A stretch of DNA of 64,000 nt, from positions 47,369 to 111,368 of the forward strand of contig URAV01000006.1 in the NCBI GenBank assembly GCA_900545915.1, in the 5' to 3' direction. Position numbers and translations under genes: made by a program. The stretch comes from an uncultured Porphyromonadaceae bacterium. GTDB taxonomy: Bacteria > Bacteroidota > Bacteroidia > Bacteroidales > Coprobacteraceae. A model generated the notes under the pieces. It was given only the letters and a program-made list of their open reading frames with translations. It did no database searches and was not told the DNA's origin. Of this stretch, positions 18,532-27,239 are shown in pieces (the stretch's first letter is position 1; each line of letters opens with the position of its first letter).

Positions 18532-19281
18532 ATGAAAGTTATAGAAGATGTCTTATTGAAACGGACTTCGGTTCGGCGTTATGAAAGGGAAAAAATAGAA
18601 CCGGAAAAGCTTGATTTGATTTATCGGGCGATAGCAAGTACCCCGACCAGTTATAATGGTCAGCAATATTCGGTTATTGCGGTAGAAGATCAGGGAAAAA
18701 AAGAACTGTTATATGACATCATCGGTCAAAAGCAGATAAAGACGTCTGCCGTATTCTTGGTTTTTTGTGTCGATTTTAATAAAGTGTCTCTATTGGCAAA
18801 AGCTAAGGGGCTTGATTTTCCCCGAATTCAGGATAAAATGGATGGAGTAATGATCGGATTGATCGATGCGGCTTTGGCAATGCAGAATGCCGTAGTTGCA
18901 GCGCAATCTTTGGGTCTGGGAAGCTGTTGCATCGGATATGCCCGAACATCTGATCCGGCACGTGTCGCGGAAGTTTTGCAGCTTCCGAAGGGTGTGTTTG
19001 TTGCCTGCGGACTCTCTATCGGTTATCCTCGTGAAATTCCCGATCTGAAACCGAAACAGCCTTTATCGGTCTTGATACATAAAAACCATTATCGAACCGA
19101 TGACATGACGGAGGAATTATTGGCTTACGATCGTGTAATTTGTGAATATAATGGCTGCAGGGCGGGAGCGAAGACAGATAATGACTGGTGCGCCCATATG
19201 CTTGACTATTATCGGGAAGCCTTGAAGTATGATATGGAAGGTTATTTAAAAGCGCAAAATTTCAATTTGGAGTGTAAATAA
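18532..19281 (+). CDS. Nitroreductase-family FMN oxidoreductase (NfsA/FRP-like)
   Basis: 249 residues. FMN-binding features of the nitroreductase family are visible: KRTSVRRYEREKI (9-21), ASTPTSYNGQQYSV (34-47) and GLGSCCIGYAR (127-137, dimer/FMN contact). These dimers reduce nitro compounds, quinones or flavins using NAD(P)H. A C-terminal extension of about 60 residues contains three cysteines. The start codon has a strong Shine-Dalgarno (GGAGG, 8 nt upstream), which is rare among the Bacteroidales genes of this window. Confidence 0.9.
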   Translation: MKVIEDVLLKRTSVRRYEREKIEPEKLDLIYRAIASTPTSYNGQQYSVIAVEDQGKKELLYDIIGQKQIKTSAVFLVFCVDFNKVSLLAKAKGLDFPRIQDKMDGVMIGLIDAALAMQNAVVAAQSLGLGSCCIGYARTSDPARVAEVLQLPKGVFVACGLSIGYPREIPDLKPKQPLSVLIHKNHYRTDDMTEELLAYDRVICEYNGCRAGAKTDNDWCAHMLDYYREALKYDMEGYLKAQNFNLECK

Positions 19282-19435
19282 TTTTTTTGAATTTGTGTAG
19301 TAAACCGAACTGCGAGAGAATTATTTTTATTTTTTTTCGAGACAGTATAAAAATTCCAGAATCTTTTCAGAATTGTATCTGATCTTTGTATCAAGAAATA
19401 AAAATAATCAGTAGTAACCTTTAAAATGTCAGATT

Positions 19436-19879
19436 ATGAAAAAGTTGATCTTTTTATTCGTGTGTGTATTTTCTATTCAAGTAGCATTGGCAGATAATGA
19501 TAAGCCGATTAATTTTGCTCAGTTGCCTCAGGCGGCACAACAATTTGTAAAACAACATTTCCCGAAAGCTAAAATTGCTTTTGTGAAAATGGACGCCGAG
19601 TTGTTCGATAAGTCTTATGATGTGGTTTTTAATAATGGAGACAAACTTGAATTCGATAAGAAAGGCGAATGGACGGAAGTGAACTGTAAGTCAACTGTTG
19701 TACCGGCTAAGGTTATTCCAGCCCCTATAAAAAAATATGTAGAAACGAACTATCCCGAAGCGAAGGTGCTTAGTATCGAGAGAGATCGTTATGATTATGA
19801 AGTAAAGTTGTCCAATTTCTGGGAAATCAAATTCGATATGAATTTCAATGTGATCGATATGGATAATGACCGGGATTAA
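19436..19879 (+). CDS. Secreted PepSY-like (DUF2874) protein
   Basis: 147 residues with a signal peptide cleaved near ALA-DN (about 18-20), then two tandem repeats of a PepSY-like/BLIP-like fold. One is INFAQLPQAAQQFVKQHFP with LEFDKKGEWTEVNC; the other is VIPAPIKKYVETNYP with YEVKLSNFWEIKFD. Members are periplasmic and abundant in Bacteroidetes; the function is unknown. Its stop codon touches solitary repeat end B, and a terminator follows. Confidence 0.85.
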   Translation: MKKLIFLFVCVFSIQVALADNDKPINFAQLPQAAQQFVKQHFPKAKIAFVKMDAELFDKSYDVVFNNGDKLEFDKKGEWTEVNCKSTVVPAKVIPAPIKKYVETNYPEAKVLSIERDRYDYEVKLSNFWEIKFDMNFNVIDMDNDRD

Positions 19880-19900
19880 GAACCTGTCTGAATTTTGCTC
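19879..19900. repeat. Dispersed repeat, solitary end (copy B)
   Basis: AGAACCTGTCTGAATTTTGC matches the terminal sequence of the dispersed palindromic repeat family. I cannot find the matching opposite end nearby, so this is a remnant. It begins at the last base of the preceding gene's stop codon. Confidence 0.5.
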
Positions 19901-19933
19901 GATACGAATTTGTGAATCATTTATAGAATAATG

Positions 19934-19962
19934 CAGCTACCTTCATGGGTAGCTGTTTTTTT
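19934..19962 (+). terminator. Rho-independent terminator
   Basis: CAGCTACC (19934-19941), 6-nt loop, GGTAGCTG (19948-19955), then seven T residues. It ends the PepSY-like transcript. Confidence 0.9.
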
Positions 19963-19981
19963 GTATTGATGTTGAAAATCG

Positions 19982-19989
19982 TATCTTTG
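19982..19989 (+). promoter_or_regulatory. -7 box directly before the YigZ gene
   Basis: TATCTTTG only 4 nt before the ATG at 19994. With normal Bacteroidetes spacing, transcription would begin at or within a base or two of the start codon, giving a leaderless mRNA. Confidence 0.6.
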
Positions 19990-19993
19990 CGAT

Positions 19994-20593
19994 ATGGAAG
20001 ATACGTATAAAACGATAGCCCGAATTTCTGAGGGGTTGTATAAGGAAAAAATGAGTAAGTTCATCTCCTTTGCAGTCCCGGTTTCTACATTAGATGAAGT
20101 TAAGGAAAATCTTGAAATATATCAGAAGAAGTATTATGATGCCCGACACGTTTGTTGGGCGTACATGCTGGGACATCAACGTGCGGATTTTCGTTCGAAT
20201 GATAATGGAGAACCTTCGGGAACAGCCGGAAAACCGATACTCGGACAAATCAATTCGTTCGGACTGACGAATATATTGATTGTCGTAATTCGTTATTTCG
20301 GAGGAATAAAATTGGGAACGAGCGGGTTGATCGTCGCTTATCGTGAAGCTGCTGCCGAAGCGATCCGGGCGAATGAAATAATCGAATGCCTTGTTGAGGA
20401 TGATATACGTGTTGCGTTTGAATATCCTTTTCTGAATGATGTGATGCGTATTGTAAAAGAGGATAACGTTACTATAATTTCTCAATATTTTAATTTGGAT
20501 TGTGATATGACCCTTCGTGTGCGTCGATCAGCTGTCGATTATCTTCGTTCACGGCTTACTAAAGTGGAGAGTCTTCGTTTTTTAGAAGAATAG
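19994..20593 (+). CDS. YigZ/IMPACT-family protein (UPF0029)
   Basis: 199 residues. The N-terminal IMPACT domain has the family signature GEPSGTAGKPILGQI (about 74-88) followed by VVIRYFGGIKLGTSGL (about 96-111). The C-terminal part (about 135-198) is a DUF1949-like ferredoxin-fold domain. Relatives are thought to contact translation machinery; the biochemical role is not settled. The 3' end overlaps the convergent YfhO-like gene by 55 nt. Confidence 0.92.
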   Translation: MEDTYKTIARISEGLYKEKMSKFISFAVPVSTLDEVKENLEIYQKKYYDARHVCWAYMLGHQRADFRSNDNGEPSGTAGKPILGQINSFGLTNILIVVIRYFGGIKLGTSGLIVAYREAAAEAIRANEIIECLVEDDIRVAFEYPFLNDVMRIVKEDNVTIISQYFNLDCDMTLRVRRSAVDYLRSRLTKVESLRFLEE

Positions 20594-22932
20594 AGAGTCT
20601 GTTTTCCTATATAAATAATGAAAAAAATCAAGGCGAGAGTAGAAATTAGAATTCCATCTTTCATTCCGGGAGGAACGTATGTGAAATTTACGGTATTTTT
20701 ACCTCTATCTCCTTTTACTGCCATGAACGAAATATTTGTTTTTATAATTTCTCTTTTTTCTCCGTTAACGGTTGCCGAAAATCCCGAATCGTACGGAACA
20801 CTGAAAAAAATAAGATTTTCTTTAGGTAAATTAATTTCAGCAGTGAATCCGGTTGAGTTTCCGCGAAATGAAGAACAGACGACTTCATTTCTTTTTCGGG
20901 AAAGCTGCGTAACATCCAAGCTGGTATCTATTTCTGTATATTGAAATAATGAGCGGTATTTTTCCCAGTCTTGTTTTTCGAGAACAATAGAGGACAAAAG
21001 TATGTTGCATCGATTTTTTTGAGGGTCGGCTTGATGTATCGAGTCGAATTTTGTCCGGTTTATAGCTCTGTCGTAAGTAAATCCGAAAGGAATAAAATTT
21101 TGGTTTTCGTATATTTCAGATTTGTTTTTCTTCTTTTTTAATCGGAATCCTTCAGGAATATATTTTGTGTTAAAAGGAACATATCTGTAAAAATAACGTA
21201 CCGATAATAATGCATCGGTATATTCCCGGTTTTCTAATGACGGCTCGTTGGTGGGGCTTTTTATATTTTCTACATATCCCGAAACGCTTATGAAATCTGC
21301 ATGAGAACGACTTTGCAAACTGTGGAATACCGATATTGCAGGTTCATTTTGATATAACCCCATATTCATGTGGTTTGCCGGATCGAAGTCTATCCGATAT
21401 TCATATTGAGGAGATATATTATGAATAGAGTCGGTCAGAAAAACGGTTAAACTTTGGTCGCTGTTGTTGACCCCGTCTATCCGGTTATTTACTTCGACAA
21501 AGCTTCCCATATTTATTGCAGAAGCGAGGCATGTGATAAACAGCAATTTTTGGGGGGATATACGATAATAGATGATGACGAACAGTAAAAGATAATTTAT
21601 TATGGTCAAAATGGTTGAATATCCTGATATCAATTTATTCGTGTCGGTATATCTTCCGAACCAATTTGTCCATCGTGATGAGAACATCTCTCCGAACCAC
21701 CCTTTTTCGCAGATAAATTGTCCTGAAATAAAAGGAACAGTAATCAGAATGAGGAATGTGAGAATATATAAGAAATATTTGCGAGAAATGGGATTATACA
21801 GTTTATCGGGGTGCGACAATATGTTTATTGTAGAAAGTGCTAAAATAAGAGACAAAGCGTACCACCAACGGGTATATGAGTAGTTGCTCCACAGATTGAA
21901 AGACGCATTTAACGGTGCGATCAGAGAAATAATGACCAGACATATCAGAAGTTGAGATACCCAGTTACGGGGATGCTGCCGGATGAATGAAACTGCCAGT
22001 ATCGCGCCTGTGATCGGTAGAAAAGCACCTATTGAACTCCAGTTGAGAATTTGGGGATAAAAGGCCGGGATTTCAAGGCTACCTGCCGGCATGAATAAGG
22101 CTCTGAGACGTTCTAATATGTTGAAGATGTCTGTTTTGAATTTCCAAATCCTATCGACTCTCGGAGCTTCTGAGATTTTATACCATGCCGGAAGTATCAG
22201 AAATGCAGTTAATAATATTCCTAAAATTCCTTCGATGAGTATTGCCGAATAATCGTTTCGTTTATTGCCGGTCCAATCTCCCGATTTGAATCTGAATAGG
22301 GCATAAATTACGATAAATATTCCTGAAGATACGAAAAAATAATAATTGGTAAGCAGGTTGATGAAAACGGCGAAGGTCAATAATCCCGGAATCTGTTTCT
22401 TTTTGTAGAGTCGTAATTCCAAAGCTGTCGGAATTAAAGGAAAAAGTGCTATAACATCGGTAAAATGATTAAATTGCGTATTTAAAATCGTAAACGAGGA
22501 GAATGTATATAGCAGCGACCCTATAATTGCATATATTGGTTTCTTTATAAAAATTCTGAAATAGAGAAAAGAGGTAATTCCGCAAACGAAAAATTTTAAT
22601 AAGATTGAAACGGTAATTCCTTGCAGGATATGGTTTTCAGGAAATAAAGTAGCTATCCAGACAAATGGACTTCCCACAGTATAAAAGGCATATCCTCCTA
22701 AAAAGTTGTCTCCTAAAAATGAATTCCAACTCCAGTAGGGCATCCCCGTTGAGAACATTCGTTTAGTCTCAAGTATAAATGGTATTTGCTGAGTAATATA
22801 ATCTGCTTTTGAGACAAAATATCCCCCATGTTGTATAATGGAGGGCAACATACCTGCAAATGCAGTTATTAGGCTTAATATACCTGATAATAGCACATTT
22901 ACGAATATGTTTATACGCCCGTGTTTTTCCAT
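20539..22932 (-). CDS. YfhO-like multi-spanning membrane protein
   Basis: 797 residues with about 13 hydrophobic helices, a periplasmic/extracytoplasmic C-terminal region (about 480-750) and a last helix (about 757-775). The N-terminal loop (ADYITQQIPFI) and overall layout fit YfhO/GT-C-like proteins, which in Gram-positives help glycosylate lipoteichoic acid; here the substrate is unknown, possibly a lipid-linked sugar. It begins 13 nt after mfd and is probably cotranscribed with it. The last 55 nt overlap the 3' end of the YigZ gene on the other strand. Confidence 0.82.
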   Translation of the reverse strand: MEKHGRINIFVNVLLSGILSLITAFAGMLPSIIQHGGYFVSKADYITQQIPFILETKRMFSTGMPYWSWNSFLGDNFLGGYAFYTVGSPFVWIATLFPENHILQGITVSILLKFFVCGITSFLYFRIFIKKPIYAIIGSLLYTFSSFTILNTQFNHFTDVIALFPLIPTALELRLYKKKQIPGLLTFAVFINLLTNYYFFVSSGIFIVIYALFRFKSGDWTGNKRNDYSAILIEGILGILLTAFLILPAWYKISEAPRVDRIWKFKTDIFNILERLRALFMPAGSLEIPAFYPQILNWSSIGAFLPITGAILAVSFIRQHPRNWVSQLLICLVIISLIAPLNASFNLWSNYSYTRWWYALSLILALSTINILSHPDKLYNPISRKYFLYILTFLILITVPFISGQFICEKGWFGEMFSSRWTNWFGRYTDTNKLISGYSTILTIINYLLLFVIIYYRISPQKLLFITCLASAINMGSFVEVNNRIDGVNNSDQSLTVFLTDSIHNISPQYEYRIDFDPANHMNMGLYQNEPAISVFHSLQSRSHADFISVSGYVENIKSPTNEPSLENREYTDALLSVRYFYRYVPFNTKYIPEGFRLKKKKNKSEIYENQNFIPFGFTYDRAINRTKFDSIHQADPQKNRCNILLSSIVLEKQDWEKYRSLFQYTEIDTSLDVTQLSRKRNEVVCSSFRGNSTGFTAEINLPKENLIFFSVPYDSGFSATVNGEKREIIKTNISFMAVKGDRGKNTVNFTYVPPGMKDGILISTLALIFFIIYIGKQTLYSSKKRRLSTLVSRERR

Positions 22933-22945
22933 GGGAAAGAAAATT

Positions 22946-25900
22946 TTATAATTCTTCTTGTTCCAGAATATTTTGTAAAGTAAGAACCGCCTCTTCTACC
23001 GTTTTTATATGGGCGATAGATATAGATCGTTTTCCCTTGATTTCCCTCAGTTGGCACTGTCGGGGATTCTTTTGCAGATAACTTAATACTTTACCGAAAA
23101 CAGGAGACTGAAAATAGCGGATGTTATTATCCGAAACAAAAAACAGATTCATCTTTTCTTGTTTCAATACCACTTTTTCCATACCTAACTGTTTTGCCAG
23201 TTGTCGGAGGGTAACGATACGAATGAGCTCTTTCCCTTCATGAGGTATGCGTCCGAACCGGTCCTCCAGTTTAGATGTGAATGTTTGTATGTCTGAGGCT
23301 CGTTCCATATTATCCAATTCCTGATAGAGGGAAATTCGTTCCGAGTCATTTGGAATATAGCTGTTTGGAAATAACAATTCCATGTCTGATTCTATGGTGC
23401 AGTCGCTGACAAATGTTTCTCGTTCGCCGGGAAGAACCACGCTATTTTCGTTATAAACATCCGTAAATTCCTCATTTTTCAACTCTTCTACAGCTTCTTT
23501 CAATATTTTTTGGTAGGTTTCATATCCCAAGTCTGCAATGAATCCGCTTTGTTCAGCCCCCAATAAATTTCCTGCTCCTCGAATATCCAAATCTTGCATG
23601 GCGATATGTATTCCGCTTCCAAGTTCTGAAAAACTCTCTATCGCTTGTAATCGACGGCGGGCATCCACACTCAGGTCTCTCAGCGGAGGAGTAAGGAGAT
23701 AACAAAAAGCTTTTTTATTACTTCTGCCTACACGTCCCCGTAATTGATGAAGTTCGCTCAAACCGAAATTTTGAGCATTATTGATAATAATCGTGTTGGT
23801 ATTGGGCATGTCGATTCCCGATTCGATGATGGTGGTCGCTATCAATACATCATAGTCGTAATTTGTAAAATCGATAATTGCTTGTTCGAGTTTTTCGGGC
23901 TCCATTTGTCCGTGACCTACAATTGTTCTGGCGTCCGGGACAAGGCGATGTACGAGATTTTCCAGTTCATAAAGCTGTTTTACCCGATTATTGACGATAA
24001 ATACCTGACCGTTTCGGCTCATTTCAAAATTAATGGCTTCCTTGATAATATCTTCATTAAATCCGTGAACTTCGGTCTGTATAGGGTATCGATTGGGGGG
24101 GGGAGTAGTTATGGCGGAAAGATCGCGAGCGCCCATTAAAGAAAATTGCAAAGTACGAGGAATCGGTGTTGCTGACATAGTCAAAGTATCTACATTTGTC
24201 TTTATCTGTTTCAATTTTTCTTTAACGGCGACACCGAATTTTTGTTCTTCATCGATGATGAGTAATCCTAAATCTTTAAATTTTACATCTTTTCCTATGA
24301 TGCGGTGTGTACCTATCAGTATGTCGATTTTACCTTCTGATAAATTTTTGAGTATCTGTCGTGTTTCTGCAGAAGTTCTTGCCCGGCTTAGGTAGTCTAC
24401 TTTAACGGGGAAATCTTTAAGTCGTTCGCTAAATGTTTTATAGTGTTGGAATGCCAGTACTGTAGTCGGGACAAGAACAGCTACTTGCTTATTATCGCAT
24501 GCGGCTTTAAAAGCAGCTCGGACTGCAATTTCAGTTTTTCCGAACCCGACATCTCCGCATATCAGCCTGTCCATAGGGCGTTCTTTCTCCATATCGGCTT
24601 TTACTTCGGCTGTCGATTTCAATTGATCGGGTGTGTCCTCATAAATAAATGACGCTTCGAGTTCTTGCTGCATGAATGTGTCGTGGGAAAATGCGAATCC
24701 TTTTTCTTCTTTTCTTTTGGCATACAGTTTAATAAGATCACGGGCAATGTCTTTCATCTTGCTCTTGGTCTTTTCTTTCATCCGTTCCCATGCTCCTGTC
24801 CCTAATTTGTTGATTCGAGGAGGTTCTCCTTCTTTTGCCCGATATTTGGCTAATTTGTGCAGAGCGTGTATGCTGACGAAAAGAATGTCGTCATTTTGAT
24901 AAATGAGTTTAATGACTTCTTGCATTTTTCCATTGATCTCTGTTCGTATCAGTCCTCCGAATTTTCCTACTCCATGATCTATGTGGACGATATAATCTCC
25001 TATTTCGATCTGTTGCAGTTCTTTAAGTGAAAGAGCGAGTTTTCCCGAACGGGCTTTATCACTTTTCAGACTGTATTTATGGAATCGGTCGAACAATTGA
25101 TGGTCTGTAAAAAAGCAGGCTTTCAACTCTCGGTCTATAAAACCTTCGTGTAGTGTTTTCTGTACGGGGGTGAACGAGATATTTTTACCTTTATCTTCAA
25201 AGATACTTTGAATACGTTGTATCTGTTTTTCGCTGTCGCTTAAAATGTAAAGGGTATATCCCTCTTTCAAAAAAGAGGTGAACGAATCGATAACCAGTTC
25301 GAAATTCTTGTGATAGATCGGTTGGGGCGAGCACTCTATTCTCAGAATAGCTGCGTCTGAGGAAAGGCTTTTATTTCCGTAATCGATTCGTTTGAATTCG
25401 AATATTTTTTTGCGGAATGTATCCGGGTCTATGATTTTTTCCCCAGCATTAAGATCGCCTTCTTCGGTTATCAATAATTGGTCGGACAGAGTTTCTCCTG
25501 CAATTCCATTGATCCGTTCTATGCACCATGCCAGATCTCTGAACCCGAAAATCGTTTTCGGATCGATAAACTCAAGAAAAGATATGCCGTTAGCTTCGTT
25601 ATTCATCATGTTGGGAATAATGAATATCTCTTCGAATTGATCATTGGACAATTGCGACTCTATATCGAAAGAACGGATACTTTCGATGTCGTCTCCGAAA
25701 AAATCGATACGGTAAGGCTGGTCGAAAGAAAAGGAGTAAACATCGAGAATACTGCCTCTTACGGCATATTGTCCCGGTTCATATACATAATCGACCCGTT
25801 CGAAGCCGTATTTGAAAAGAATATCCGAAATGTTCGTGATGTCCGCTTTTCCGTTTTTTACCAAGTGGATTGTTTTTTCAGACAGAGTGGTTTCTCTTAC

Positions 25901-26296
25901 GACTTTTTCAGCCAAAGCCTCCGGACAAGTAACAACGATCAAAGATCGGTCGGGCTGTCTCAAACGGTTGAGAGTTTCTGTCCGTAGTATTTCGTTTGCC
26001 GCATCAACTTGTCCGTATTTAATGGCACGTTTATAGCCGGAAGGAAAAAATACGATATTTCCTTCTCCTTGTATTTGCACCAAATCATGATAAAGATATC
26101 CGGCTTCTTCCATATCGTTTGCAACCAGAACGACAGGCTTTCCGCAAGATGATAGTGATGAGAGCAATAACGAGGCTGCAGAACCTTGCAATCCGGTTAT
26201 GTGGATTGTCTTTGTCCGGTTATCCGCAACAAGATTTTGTAATGCTTTTTGCCGGGCAGGCGTATTGAAAAGCGTATATAATGAGTCGATTTTCAT
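22946..26296 (-). CDS. mfd: Transcription-repair coupling factor Mfd
   Basis: 1116 residues from the chosen ATG. Mfd removes stalled RNA polymerase and recruits UvrA. Order: UvrB-like domains 1-3 (about 1-340), RNA polymerase interaction domain with the basic linker (about 435-530; GDYIVHIDHGVGKFGG), the RecG-like translocase with Walker A (DVGFGKTEIA), DEEQ box (IIDEEQKFG) and later helicase motifs (ATTIIESGIDMPN, QLRGRVGRS), then the C-terminal TRCF domain. The frame is open 11 codons further to a TTG at 26329, but that TTG lies in the promoter -7 box, so the ATG at 26296 is preferred. Confidence 0.97.
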   Translation of the reverse strand: MKIDSLYTLFNTPARQKALQNLVADNRTKTIHITGLQGSAASLLLSSLSSCGKPVVLVANDMEEAGYLYHDLVQIQGEGNIVFFPSGYKRAIKYGQVDAANEILRTETLNRLRQPDRSLIVVTCPEALAEKVVRETTLSEKTIHLVKNGKADITNISDILFKYGFERVDYVYEPGQYAVRGSILDVYSFSFDQPYRIDFFGDDIESIRSFDIESQLSNDQFEEIFIIPNMMNNEANGISFLEFIDPKTIFGFRDLAWCIERINGIAGETLSDQLLITEEGDLNAGEKIIDPDTFRKKIFEFKRIDYGNKSLSSDAAILRIECSPQPIYHKNFELVIDSFTSFLKEGYTLYILSDSEKQIQRIQSIFEDKGKNISFTPVQKTLHEGFIDRELKACFFTDHQLFDRFHKYSLKSDKARSGKLALSLKELQQIEIGDYIVHIDHGVGKFGGLIRTEINGKMQEVIKLIYQNDDILFVSIHALHKLAKYRAKEGEPPRINKLGTGAWERMKEKTKSKMKDIARDLIKLYAKRKEEKGFAFSHDTFMQQELEASFIYEDTPDQLKSTAEVKADMEKERPMDRLICGDVGFGKTEIAVRAAFKAACDNKQVAVLVPTTVLAFQHYKTFSERLKDFPVKVDYLSRARTSAETRQILKNLSEGKIDILIGTHRIIGKDVKFKDLGLLIIDEEQKFGVAVKEKLKQIKTNVDTLTMSATPIPRTLQFSLMGARDLSAITTPPPNRYPIQTEVHGFNEDIIKEAINFEMSRNGQVFIVNNRVKQLYELENLVHRLVPDARTIVGHGQMEPEKLEQAIIDFTNYDYDVLIATTIIESGIDMPNTNTIIINNAQNFGLSELHQLRGRVGRSNKKAFCYLLTPPLRDLSVDARRRLQAIESFSELGSGIHIAMQDLDIRGAGNLLGAEQSGFIADLGYETYQKILKEAVEELKNEEFTDVYNENSVVLPGERETFVSDCTIESDMELLFPNSYIPNDSERISLYQELDNMERASDIQTFTSKLEDRFGRIPHEGKELIRIVTLRQLAKQLGMEKVVLKQEKMNLFFVSDNNIRYFQSPVFGKVLSYLQKNPRQCQLREIKGKRSISIAHIKTVEEAVLTLQNILEQEEL

Positions 26297-26326
26297 TTTG
26301 TAGAAATAATCATCCGTAAAGTTTGA

Positions 26327-26334
26327 CAAAAATA
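26327..26334 (-). promoter_or_regulatory. -7 box for mfd
   Basis: Minus strand TATTTTTG, 30 nt before the mfd ATG. Its last three bases are the TTG that would extend the reading frame. Confidence 0.6.
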
Positions 26335-26420
26335 CATCTTTTTGATCAAACTGCGAGGTAGAAATTATTACATGTTAATCATTATTTACTATTCATTTTA
26401 CGTAGTTTTTCAATTTGTAG

Positions 26421-26428
26421 TATCTTTG
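26421..26428 (+). promoter_or_regulatory. -7 box for the mannosyltransferase-pyrC-crcB unit
   Basis: TATCTTTG on the plus strand, 43 nt before the ATG at 26472, divergent from the mfd promoter. Confidence 0.6.
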
Positions 26429-26471
26429 TCACATTGATTTTTTGATAAATAAACGATTTATCGATAGCCTC

Positions 26472-27239
26472 ATGAGCTCGAATGTGAAATCTGACGGGGT
26501 GGTGATTATCCCGACTTATAATGAAAAAGAGAATATAGAAAATATCATTTGCAAAGTCTTTTCTTTAGAGCATGCATTTGATATTTTGGTAATTGATGAT
26601 GGTTCGCCGGATGGAACGGCGGATATAGTGAAGCGGTTGATGACAGAATTTACAGGTCGCTTATTTATTATTGAACGTTCAGGGAAACAGGGACTGGGTA
26701 CGGCATATATAACCGGATTTAAATGGGCGCTTGCTCATGGTTATGAATATATTTTCGAAATGGATGCCGATTTTTCTCATAACCCTGACGACCTTTTAAA
26801 GTTATGGGATGCCTGTGCCAACAAAGGTGCGGATGTCGCTATCGGGTCTCGTTATATAACGGGGGTAAATGTCGTAAATTGGCCGATGGGACGGGTGATG
26901 ATGTCATATTTTGCATCGAAATATGTACGGTTTGTCACAGGGATGGATATTGCCGATACGACTGCAGGATTTAAATGTTATCGTCGGGAAGTTTTAGAAA
27001 CGATCGATTTGGATAATATCCGGTTCAAAGGGTATGCATTTCAAATAGAAATGAAGTTTACAGCATATAAGTGTGGCTTCAAGTTGGTAGAAGTTCCTAT
27101 TATTTTTATAAATCGGGTATTGGGTACAAGCAAAATGAATAGCAGCATTTTCGGAGAAGCTGTTTTCGGAGTAATTAAATTGAAATATGACAGCTGGTTC
27201 AAGAAATATCCCCATAAGAAAAGTAATGCGGCATCATGA
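26472..27239 (+). CDS. Polyprenol monophosphomannose synthase (GT2, DPM1-like)
   Basis: 255 residues from the ATG at 26472; an in-frame TTG at 26442 is less likely. GT-A glycosyltransferase fold: VVIIPTYNEKENIENII at the N-terminus, nucleotide-sugar binding LVIDDGSPDGTADIV, DXD-equivalent EMDADFSHNP, and the acceptor region GFKCYRREVL. It transfers mannose (or another sugar) from GDP-sugar to a lipid carrier on the cytoplasmic face. It lacks C-terminal helices, so it is the short soluble/peripheral form. The stop codon overlaps pyrC by 4 nt. Confidence 0.9.
   Translation: MSSNVKSDGVVIIPTYNEKENIENIICKVFSLEHAFDILVIDDGSPDGTADIVKRLMTEFTGRLFIIERSGKQGLGTAYITGFKWALAHGYEYIFEMDADFSHNPDDLLKLWDACANKGADVAIGSRYITGVNVVNWPMGRVMMSYFASKYVRFVTGMDIADTTAGFKCYRREVLETIDLDNIRFKGYAFQIEMKFTAYKCGFKLVEVPIIFINRVLGTSKMNSSIFGEAVFGVIKLKYDSWFKKYPHKKSNAAS

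Noticed and set aside
26442..26471. TTG start ten codons upstream for the mannosyltransferase
   Set aside because: The ATG at 26472 fits the family's normal N-terminus.
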